From positions 1-15,568 of the forward strand of contig SKLB01000272.1 of the NCBI GenBank assembly GCA_007123465.1: a stretch of 15,568 nucleotides of DNA, in the 5' to 3' direction. This document shows, piece by piece, positions 7,197 through 13,348 of this stretch. Source of the DNA: Spirochaetales bacterium. GTDB lineage: Bacteria; Spirochaetota; Spirochaetia; DSM-27196; PWMO01. How positions within the stretch are numbered: position 1 is the first letter of the stretch; each line of letters begins with the position of its first letter. The notes under the pieces are model-generated. The model had not been told where the DNA came from, did not search any database, and saw nothing but the letters and a program-made list of their open reading frames with translations. A program made the translations under genes and the position numbers.

Positions 7197-8285
7197 CTAA
7201 TCAATGAACTCGGACACACGTTCTTTGTCGGCCACGACGTCGGCCATGTTGAGAGTTGCACTCACCCTGTCGACTGCGGCGAAGGTCTGGTCCATGTAGT
7301 CACCTGGTACTATCTCCGACAGGAGCCGTGTTCCAACCTCAACGCCGATTTCGCGCCACTGGGCGTTCTCAGCTACCGTCGGTTCGTAGATGACCTTGTT
7401 AGCGTCGCGCATCAGCTGGAGGGATTCAGCTTCAGATAATTCAACACCAACGCTCTGAACCAGCGCAGCAAGCTTTCCGGCTTCATCGACTATCCGCTGA
7501 AATTCGGGCGAGAGCGACTCATAGAACTCATTGTTGATCACGTAGTAGTGGTGATCGAACATATGCCCGGTCAGAGTAACGTAGTCACACACTTCAAGTA
7601 GGCCGGCCTGCCATGCAGACGCCAGCCCGCCCTCGGTTCCATCCATCAAACCGGCCTGGAGTGCGGTGTAGCGTTCGGCAGCCGGAATCGAGACGATGGC
7701 CGGTGAACCCAGTTCGGTAAACAGATCAACGTACATCGGTATCGGTGGAACCCTCATCTTGATATTGTACGCGGCAAGATCACTGGGAACCTTCACCGGA
7801 CCACGCGTGGTGTACAGATTTCTGATCGAGTTCTCCGCAGCGCCGAGTAGCCGTACCATACCGTTCGAATCTCTCAACCAGTAGTCCTGCACGTACGCCA
7901 AATAGGCCTCATCCTCGAACAGTTTCCACCCAACGTAGCGGTTCTCAAAGAGAAACGGCAGATTGGTCATCTGCACTGCAGGAATAATCCCCGACAGTGA
8001 TCCGGTGGTTGCATTGTAGACCTCTACCTCACCGAGAACCAGCTGATCCATGACGTCGCGGTCACCACCGAGCGCATCCCACGGCAGAATGGTAACCGTC
8101 AACGCGCCGTCTGTCTCGCGCTCAACGTGTTGCTTGAACGCCTCTGCAGCCGCACGGGTGTAAGAGAAGTTCTGATCAACGTACGTGATCTCACGCGTGA
8201 CCTGAGCCTCCTCCCGTGCTCCAGCAGCCATCAAAACGCTGAGTGCCATCACCATGAACACTACAGCCAATCCCATCCGTTTCAT
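7197..8285 (-). CDS. dctP: TRAP transporter periplasmic solute-binding protein, DctP family
   Basis: This is the periplasmic receptor of the TRAP carrier, 362 residues, close to the family's usual 320-350. A signal peptide spans about 1-22 (MKRMG, hydrophobic core, AAGA). DctP hallmarks are the K-MRVPP motif (177-181), whose Arg (here R178) binds the ligand carboxylate in characterised members, and PAAERYTALQAGLMDG (201-216). The arginine implies an acidic substrate. The ATG at 8285 is fixed by AAGGAGG at 8291-8297 and by the signal peptide. It is the first gene of the minus-strand operon; a promoter and a TTGTATACAA palindrome lie upstream. Ligand identity is unknown: sugar acids, C4 acids and keto acids are all bound by relatives. 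Confidence 0.94.
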   Translation of the reverse strand: MKRMGLAVVFMVMALSVLMAAGAREEAQVTREITYVDQNFSYTRAAAEAFKQHVERETDGALTVTILPWDALGGDRDVMDQLVLGEVEVYNATTGSLSGIIPAVQMTNLPFLFENRYVGWKLFEDEAYLAYVQDYWLRDSNGMVRLLGAAENSIRNLYTTRGPVKVPSDLAAYNIKMRVPPIPMYVDLFTELGSPAIVSIPAAERYTALQAGLMDGTEGGLASAWQAGLLEVCDYVTLTGHMFDHHYYVINNEFYESLSPEFQRIVDEAGKLAALVQSVGVELSEAESLQLMRDANKVIYEPTVAENAQWREIGVEVGTRLLSEIVPGDYMDQTFAAVDRVSATLNMADVVADKERVSEFID

Positions 8286-8341
8286 ACTCGCCTCCTTGGC
8301 AGATTTTCGCGTTCTGCATACTCAACCACGCATAAGATATT

Positions 8342-8351
8342 TTGTATACAA
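8342..8351. promoter_or_regulatory. TTGTATACAA operator before dctP
   Basis: This is the second copy of the palindrome, here symmetric over 12 bases (8341-8352, TTTGTATACAAA). It lies about 17 bases downstream of the proposed dctP -10 box, in the early transcribed region, where a repressor could act as a block. Downstream of it the leader shares a further TGCGTG..GTTGA block and AAGGAGGCG with the tctC leader. Confidence 0.8.
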
Positions 8352-8368
8352 ACGCGCTGACATCCACC

Positions 8369-8396
8369 ACTCTAACACGAAACCTCGAGATGTCAA
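8369..8396 (-). promoter_or_regulatory. Predicted dctP promoter
   Basis: On the minus strand a perfect TTGACA (8391-8396) is followed after 16 bases by TAGAGT (8369-8374). Transcription would start near 8362. The -35 context AGCTTGACA is identical to that of tctC, which supports both predictions. Confidence 0.62.
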
Positions 8397-8467
8397 GCTA
8401 ATCCTGTCGCACAACTGCACCTTACTACCGATCGTGCTGACGGCTGATAATTGCAACCGATGCGGGA

Positions 8468-8497
8468 TTGCTATCGAATCGCCAGCCATGCTATTTT
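8468..8497 (+). promoter_or_regulatory. Predicted promoter of the aldo/keto reductase gene
   Basis: TTGCTA (8468-8473) and TATTTT (8492-8497) are 18 bases apart. Both boxes are imperfect. Their placement directly before a palindromic operator that would cover the transcription start matches the better promoter at 9590-9618, which is the main reason to accept it. Confidence 0.45.
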
Positions 8498-8505
8498 GTA
8501 TACAA
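8496..8505. promoter_or_regulatory. TTGTATACAA operator before the aldo/keto reductase
   Basis: This is the third exact copy of the palindrome. It abuts the proposed -10 box and ends 20 bases before the ATG, so a bound regulator would cover the start of transcription. With the copy at 8342-8351 it gives one operator for each arm of the divergent promoter region. Confidence 0.8.
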
Positions 8506-8525
8506 TACTTGATAGGAGGTTAATC

Positions 8526-9548
8526 ATGAAATTCCGTTATGTCGGCAAGACCGGCCTTCTGGTATCGCGAGTTGCGCTGGGCACAATGACCTTTGGCGCA
8601 CCCGACTGGGGTTGCAGCGAAACGACTGCCCACGAAATTATGGATCTCTACCGAGCCAACGGCGGTAATTTCATCGACACCGCCAACAACTACGCCGGCT
8701 CGCAGTCGGAGACGATCATTGGTACGTACCTTGCGCAAACCGACCGCCACAGCGTGGTCCTGGCCAGCAAGTGCTTCTTCCCCCAGGGAACAGCGCCGGG
8801 ATCGTACGGTCTCTCGCGTAAGCATATTCTGCAGGCGTGCGAGGACAGCCTGCGTAGACTGCAAACGGACTACCTCGATCTCTACTTCGTTCACGCCTTT
8901 GACCCGCACACACCGCTCGAGGAAACCATGCGAGCACTGGACAACTTGGTCACAAGCGGAAAGGTCCGCTATATCGGTTGCAGTAATCTGTTTGCGTGGC
9001 AGTTTACCCTGGCAAACGGAATTGCCGCACGACAAAACGGGGCACGCTTCATCAGCGGGCAGCATATGTACAACCTGATTCACCGCGACGTGGAGCAGGA
9101 AGTACTACCGGCCTGTGAAGCGCAGGCGATGTCCCTCGTGGCGTGGAGCCCTCTCGGTGGCGGCATACTGACCGGGAAGTACCGGCAGGCAGACCAGCCC
9201 GAGCAGGGCAGCCGTATGCACCATCGGCGACAGATCGACGGGCCACGTTTCTGGCACGATCGCAGCTTCCAGGTGGCGCGCGAGCTGGAAGCTGTTTCGA
9301 AATCAAGTGGAATCGACCGGGTACAACTCGCGCTCGGCTGGGTGCTTTTTGACAAGCGCGTGGCGTCGATAATCTGCGGCGTTCGGACGGTAGAACAGCT
9401 GAAAGCCAACCTCTCTGTGGCCGACCAGGATATCGATGACCAGGCATACGCCGAGCTGACCCGACGCACGGAAGCCGATCAGGGCCACCTGGTGCAGTTT
9501 GCCGCGCATTCGCGCAACAGCGTCTTCGCCACGCACCCGATTGGATAG
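8526..9548 (+). CDS. Aldo/keto reductase
   Basis: This is a soluble NAD(P)H-dependent oxidoreductase of the AKR superfamily, 340 residues, reducing an aldehyde or ketone (or oxidising the alcohol). The catalytic tetrad is complete: D51 and Y56 in FIDTANNYAG, K82 in LASKCFF and H123 in FVHAFDP. The N-terminal LGTMTFG strand and the C-terminal coenzyme segment ICGVRTVEQLKANL are also present. The ATG at 8526 is set by TAGGAGGT at 8513-8520; longer in-frame sequence upstream would run through the operator. It has its own TTGTATACAA site, so it is probably controlled with the TRAP operon. Likely role: reduction or oxidation of a sugar-like intermediate. No intrinsic terminator is visible before the next gene. 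Confidence 0.92.
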   Translation: MKFRYVGKTGLLVSRVALGTMTFGAPDWGCSETTAHEIMDLYRANGGNFIDTANNYAGSQSETIIGTYLAQTDRHSVVLASKCFFPQGTAPGSYGLSRKHILQACEDSLRRLQTDYLDLYFVHAFDPHTPLEETMRALDNLVTSGKVRYIGCSNLFAWQFTLANGIAARQNGARFISGQHMYNLIHRDVEQEVLPACEAQAMSLVAWSPLGGGILTGKYRQADQPEQGSRMHHRRQIDGPRFWHDRSFQVARELEAVSKSSGIDRVQLALGWVLFDKRVASIICGVRTVEQLKANLSVADQDIDDQAYAELTRRTEADQGHLVQFAAHSRNSVFATHPIG

Positions 9549-9589
9549 CCTCTCCGGTCAGACTGCGGGCTACCCACACGAAACATGCT

Positions 9590-9618
9590 TTGACAGCGGG
9601 GCCGTTCTGTGTTATAGA
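9590..9618 (+). promoter_or_regulatory. Predicted promoter of the epimerase-transketolase operon
   Basis: A perfect TTGACA (9590-9595) and TATAGA (9613-9618) are separated by 17 bases, the best sigma-70 type promoter in the window. The start point would fall near 9625, inside the palindrome at 9621-9630. Confidence 0.75.
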
Positions 9619-9620
9619 TA

Positions 9621-9630
9621 TTGTATACAA
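9621..9630. promoter_or_regulatory. TTGTATACAA operator over the start point of the epimerase operon
   Basis: This is the fourth exact copy. It begins two bases after the -10 box and covers the expected transcription start, a classic position for repression. The ribosome site GAGGTG follows directly. Confidence 0.83.
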
Positions 9631-9641
9631 GAGGTGTTGTA

Positions 9642-10514
9642 ATGATCGGAGTGTCGCCCGCGTATTTCATCTGCCGCTACGGCGACCGGTTTTCGCCGGA
9701 GCACGTTATCAGTGGATTGAAGGACCTCGCTCAACTCGGTTACCAGGCTTTGCAACTGGAAGTCTACCACGCCGACAGCATCACGCTGTGGACGTCATCT
9801 GGTTTCGCACGCATCATATCGGCTGCCGGCGGCAATAACCTGGTTGTGTCGCAGTGCGTTGCTCACCTCTTACTGCACGCTTTTGCCGATGAAGCAACTC
9901 TTTTCTCACCGTGGGGCGTAGCAGAGGCGGCGGCCATCAGCGCCGCCCTGCCGCCAGACCGCTGTCCTGTTCTCACAATACCTGTCCCAGCTTTTGATGT
10001 GTCCGCTGCGCCGGTCGCCAACGCGGGGGCGTGGCGGCGCATAGAAGACCGCTTTGAGGAAAAACTCAGCGCAATGGTGAGCGAGATCGAGCAAAGAGGG
10101 CTGCGCGTCGCGCTGGAAGTGATGCCCGGTTCCCTTGTAGGCGGAATTCAGGGCTTCCTGCGGCTCTGCGAACGGCTCGAGAACCGTGGGCATGACAAGC
10201 TTGGATTCAACCTTGATACCGGCCATGCGTGGGCAAGTCGTGAACCGTTGGGACTGTCGATCACCCGCCTGCAGGGCCGGATCCTAGGTACCCATCTGTG
10301 CGACAATTGGGCCAGCGAAAACCTTTCGCTGGCGCCGGGCAGCGCGGGAATTGATTGGCCGCCTCTGCTGTCGACGCTGTCTTCCGCCGGGTATTCCGGC
10401 AGCTTCGACATCGAGATTCACTGTCCTGCCGATCAGGTGCTCGATCAGTACGCAAGCGCAAGGCTGTTCCTTGCCGACATCTCTGCACAAAACCAGATCA
10501 AGGAGCCCGCATGA
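9642..10514 (+). CDS. Sugar phosphate isomerase/epimerase (AP2Ec TIM barrel), epimerase-like metal site
   Basis: This is a 290-residue protein of the xylose-isomerase-like TIM-barrel family (PF01261), which contains ketose 3-epimerases, inosose enzymes and others. Four metal ligands can be placed: E159 in ALEVMPG, D192 in NLDTGHA, H218 in GTHLCDN and E258 in FDIEIH. The E-D-H-E set is that of D-tagatose 3-epimerase (Glu152, Asp185, His211, Glu246), so epimerisation or isomerisation of a free or phosphorylated ketose is likely. The ATG at 9642 follows GAGGTG at 9631-9636; a TTG upstream in frame would lie in the operator. The stop overlaps the start of the transketolase N subunit (ATGA). It is the first gene of the operon. 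Substrate unknown. Confidence 0.85.
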   Translation: MIGVSPAYFICRYGDRFSPEHVISGLKDLAQLGYQALQLEVYHADSITLWTSSGFARIISAAGGNNLVVSQCVAHLLLHAFADEATLFSPWGVAEAAAISAALPPDRCPVLTIPVPAFDVSAAPVANAGAWRRIEDRFEEKLSAMVSEIEQRGLRVALEVMPGSLVGGIQGFLRLCERLENRGHDKLGFNLDTGHAWASREPLGLSITRLQGRILGTHLCDNWASENLSLAPGSAGIDWPPLLSTLSSAGYSGSFDIEIHCPADQVLDQYASARLFLADISAQNQIKEPA

Positions 10515-11359
10515 ACCAGGTCCTCACCTCTGACCGTGAAGCCAGACTTCTGAAACTGCGCCAGATGGCACAGCAGGTGCGATTCCACGTCGTGGACATG
10601 GTGCACCACGTGCAGTCCGGCCACATCGGAGGGTCGCTTTCGGCCGCCGAGATCCTGACGGCACTCTACTTCGATATTATGAACATCGATCCGGACAACC
10701 CGAAGCGACCCGATCGCGACCGCATGCTGATGTCCAAAGGTCACGCCTGCCCGGTGCTGTACGCCAGCCTGGCGCTGCGCGGGTTCTTTCCGGTTGAAGA
10801 ATTGCGCACGCTGCGGCAGTTCGAATCTCGGCTGCAGGGCCATCCGGTCATCAAAACCCCTGGCGTCGACATGACCACCGGGTCGCTCGGGATCGGTTTC
10901 GGCGTGGCGGTCGGTATGGCGATGGAGGCCAAGCTCAGCGGCGCGAGCTACAACGTCTACGCACTGCTCGGCGACGGTGAGCTGAACGAGGGCGTGGTCT
11001 GGGAAGCCGCATCGGCGGCCCAGAAATACCGGCTCGATAACCTGGTGGCGATCATCGACCGCAATAACCTGCAGAACGACGGCGTCTCCGATACGATCAT
11101 GCCGATGGAACCGATCGACCGCAAGTTCGAGGCGTTCAACTGGGAAGTACGGCGCATCAACGGCCACGATATGCAGCAGGTGCTGCAGACGCTGGAAGAA
11201 GCGCGCGATTTTCGCGGCAAGCCGTTCTGCATCGTTGCCGACACGGTCAAAGGCAAGGGCGTCAGCTTCATGGAGAACCAGCGCAGCTGGCACGGCTCAC
11301 CACCAAACGACGAACAGTACCGGCAGGCGGTAAGCGAGATTCAAGGGGCGCTCGTATGA
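10511..11359 (+). CDS. Transketolase, N-terminal (thiamine diphosphate-binding) subunit
   Basis: This is half of a two-subunit transketolase, which moves a two-carbon ketol unit between a ketose and an aldose. Its 282 residues match the family. Seen: H38 in SGHIGGSLSAAE, H78 in SKGHACPVLYA, H111 in QGHPVIKTPG, the diphosphate/Mg motif GDGELNEG (154-161) ending in IDRNNLQ, and a C-terminal SWHGSPPN histidine. The ATG at 10511 overlaps the epimerase stop, with AGGAG at 10501-10505. Its stop overlaps the start of the C subunit (ATGA), so the pair is made together. Split transketolases occur in many bacteria beside special sugar routes (for example apulose-4-phosphate and sulfofructose transketolases), as well as in ordinary pentose metabolism. 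The pathway-specific setting favours the former. Confidence 0.93.
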   Translation: MNQVLTSDREARLLKLRQMAQQVRFHVVDMVHHVQSGHIGGSLSAAEILTALYFDIMNIDPDNPKRPDRDRMLMSKGHACPVLYASLALRGFFPVEELRTLRQFESRLQGHPVIKTPGVDMTTGSLGIGFGVAVGMAMEAKLSGASYNVYALLGDGELNEGVVWEAASAAQKYRLDNLVAIIDRNNLQNDGVSDTIMPMEPIDRKFEAFNWEVRRINGHDMQQVLQTLEEARDFRGKPFCIVADTVKGKGVSFMENQRSWHGSPPNDEQYRQAVSEIQGALV

Positions 11360-12327
11360 CAACAACAGCATTGAAGAAGGCCGCCATCCCGACCCGCCGC
11401 GCCTACTCCGCCCGCATGGCGGAGTACGGTGCCATCGACAGCGACTTTGCCGTGATGGACGCCGACATCGGCTATTCGACCTACTCCTACCTGTTCGGTG
11501 ACAAGTACCCCGGGCGCTACTTCAACATGGGTATCGCCGAGGTCAACATGTTCGCCTGCGCCGCGGGCTTCGCCGCCAACGGCCGTACCGTAATCGCCGG
11601 CTCCTACGGTGTTTTCATCACCATGCGCGCGGTCGAGGTCATCCGCTCATTCATCTGTTATCCCAACCTCAACGTCAAGATCCTCTCGTCACACGGAGGA
11701 CTGACCGCCGCCATCGACGGCGTCACCCACCAGGCCACCGAAGACATCGCCACAATGTCGACCATCCCCAATATGAAGGTGCTGGTACCGGCCGATCCGG
11801 TCGCCGCGGGCAAACTCTTCGATGTCAGCTTCACCAGCCCCGGACCGGTCTTTACCCGCCTGATGCGCGATCCCTACTACGAGATCTACGACGACAGCGC
11901 CTCGTTTGTGCTCGGCGGCAGCAACACTCTGCGCGAGGGTAGCGATATCACGATCGTGAGTTACGGCGACATGGTGTTCCAGGCGGTCGCGGCCGCCGAA
12001 GAACTGGCGCGCAGCGGAATCAGCGCCGAGGTGATCGATGCCTACTCGATCAAGCCCTACGACGCCGAAACAATCCTGCAATCGATCCGCAAGACCGGTG
12101 CGCTGCTGGTCGCCGAGAACCATCAACGGAAGAACGGGCTCGGCTACGAGCTGGGGATACTCTCGCTGCGGGAGTTTCCCGTGCCGTTCGACAACCTCGG
12201 CCTGCGCGACATGTTCGCCGAGAGCGGAGACTACTACAAACTGCTCGAAAAATACGGTCTGTCGAGCAGCTGGATTAACAAAGCGGCAACCGCGCTGGTT
12301 GCCCGCAAGGAGCAGAACAATGCCTAA
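11356..12327 (+). CDS. Transketolase, C-terminal (pyrimidine-binding) subunit
   Basis: This is the partner of the preceding gene, 323 residues, carrying the Pyr and C-terminal transketolase domains. The catalytic glutamate that activates thiamine diphosphate is E62 in MGIAEVNM (usually GIAEQNM). Equivalents of yeast His469, Asp477 and His481 are H113 (SSHGG), D121 and H125 (IDGVTHQ), and an arginine for the acid/phosphate end is seen in FTRLMR. Two departures from the split-transketolase consensus are Val for Gln after the catalytic Glu and Ile120 where the usual motif is EDG. These could reflect an altered donor or acceptor. It overlaps the next gene by eight bases. Confidence 0.93.
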   Translation: MTTTALKKAAIPTRRAYSARMAEYGAIDSDFAVMDADIGYSTYSYLFGDKYPGRYFNMGIAEVNMFACAAGFAANGRTVIAGSYGVFITMRAVEVIRSFICYPNLNVKILSSHGGLTAAIDGVTHQATEDIATMSTIPNMKVLVPADPVAAGKLFDVSFTSPGPVFTRLMRDPYYEIYDDSASFVLGGSNTLREGSDITIVSYGDMVFQAVAAAEELARSGISAEVIDAYSIKPYDAETILQSIRKTGALLVAENHQRKNGLGYELGILSLREFPVPFDNLGLRDMFAESGDYYKLLEKYGLSSSWINKAATALVARKEQNNA

Positions 12328-13285
12328 GTACGCGGTGATTACCGGTTTTCTCGGCCAGACGAAGGATCGATTCCACGTCTACAACGAGAATTTGAGCGTC
12401 GAGCAGAAATTCGAGCTTGCGAAGTCGATACCGGGCTACGACGGCGTCGAAGTCGTGTTCCCCTACGAGGTAAACGACGCAGCGCTTACCACTAAGCTGC
12501 TGCAGAAGCACAAGCTCGACGTGTCCGCCGTCAACGTAAACATCAAGGCGGAACCCGAGTTCCTGCAGGGTAGCCTGACCTCACCGGACAAGGCTATTCG
12601 CAACAAGGCGATTCAGTTCATCAAGGACGCCAAGGATTTTGCAATCGCCATCGGCGCGCCACGCGTAACCTGCTGTCCGCTCGGCGACGGTTACGAGTTT
12701 CCCTTCAGCTGCGACTATCAAATCATGTGGAAACGCCTGGTGAATGGCTTTGGTGAAGCCGGCGCACACAAGAGCGAGATGCCATTATTTATCGAGTACA
12801 AACCAAAGGAGACCCGCGGCCGCTGCTTCATCAACCGCGCCGAGAAGACCCTCTGCCTGCTCAACGAAATCAAGAATCCGGCTTTAGGTATCACCGTCGA
12901 CTACGGCCACGCGATCTACGCCGATGAGCACCCGGCCGAGGTAATCTGTCTGCTCGAAGACAGTCCGTACCCCTACTACATCCACATCAACGATAACGAC
13001 CGAACCTGGGACTGGGACTACTTCTGCGGCAGCCACACTCTGCTGGACTACATCGAGTTCCTGTACTACCTGAAGAAGTTCAACTACACCGACTACATCA
13101 CTTCGGACACCCACCCGACGCGCTGGGATCTGGTTGGCACCTTCGAGGTCAATGCGCGCATCACGGAAAAGATCTGGAAACTGCTGGACCGCGTCGGGCT
13201 GGATGAAATCGAAAAGAAAATCAATCATCCGGACTACCTGGTCACGTGGAAGTTCGTTGAAGAAGAGCTGCTGGGTCTCCGGTAA
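12320..13285 (+). CDS. Xylose-isomerase-like TIM-barrel protein, isomerase-type metal site
   Basis: This is a 321-residue protein with the metal-binding layout of the PF01261 barrel: E159 in FIEYKPKE, D194 in TVDYGHA, H222 in YIHINDND and D263 in TSDTHPT. The last ligand is Asp, as in Pseudomonas-type L-rhamnose isomerase, whereas the first barrel of this operon has Glu as in ketose epimerases. I infer an aldose-ketose isomerase on an uncommon sugar; a decarboxylase or epimerase of the same fold remains possible. The ATG at 12320 lies inside the end of the transketolase gene (8-base overlap), with AAGGAG a few bases upstream. The C-terminal part is rich in Trp and Lys and lacks any membrane segment. 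Co-translation with transketolase suggests that it supplies or uses the transketolase ketose. Confidence 0.8.
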   Translation: MPKYAVITGFLGQTKDRFHVYNENLSVEQKFELAKSIPGYDGVEVVFPYEVNDAALTTKLLQKHKLDVSAVNVNIKAEPEFLQGSLTSPDKAIRNKAIQFIKDAKDFAIAIGAPRVTCCPLGDGYEFPFSCDYQIMWKRLVNGFGEAGAHKSEMPLFIEYKPKETRGRCFINRAEKTLCLLNEIKNPALGITVDYGHAIYADEHPAEVICLLEDSPYPYYIHINDNDRTWDWDYFCGSHTLLDYIEFLYYLKKFNYTDYITSDTHPTRWDLVGTFEVNARITEKIWKLLDRVGLDEIEKKINHPDYLVTWKFVEEELLGLR

Positions 13286-13303
13286 GGTTATCCGGCAAGC
13301 ACG

Positions 13304-13324
13304 GCGCGGCCGCTTCGGCCGCGC
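13304..13324 (+). promoter_or_regulatory. Perfect GC stem-loop between the TIM-barrel isomerase and transaldolase-like genes
   Basis: GCGCGGCCG, a 3-base CTT loop and CGGCCGCGC form a 9-bp all-GC stem in the 63-base gap. No T-run follows, and the next ribosome site (AGGAGG, 13335-13340) lies just after it. It may stabilise the upstream message or tune the last gene of the operon, like the two hairpins in the transporter operons. Confidence 0.6.
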
Positions 13325-13348
13325 AAACAAGATCAGGAGGACCGCGTA

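Noticed and set aside
8298..8317. Small stem GCAGA/TCTGC just upstream of the dctP ribosome site as a riboswitch or attenuator
   Set aside because: Only five base pairs with a nine-base loop and no alternative pairing seen; too weak to support a regulatory claim.
9549..9589. Possible terminator after the aldo/keto reductase (TAGCC...GGCTA)
   Set aside because: A five-base stem with a 17-base loop and no T-run does not meet the usual form of an intrinsic terminator.
10445..11293. Long open frame on the minus strand opposite the transketolase N subunit
   Set aside because: Its composition is rich in His, Arg, Asp and Val, as expected from the reverse of a GC-rich gene. The plus strand carries the conserved transketolase motifs.
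12038..12319. Upstream in-frame extension of the second TIM-barrel gene
   Set aside because: It would run through the transketolase C subunit in another frame. The ATG at 12320 has AAGGAG upstream and begins the barrel's first strand.
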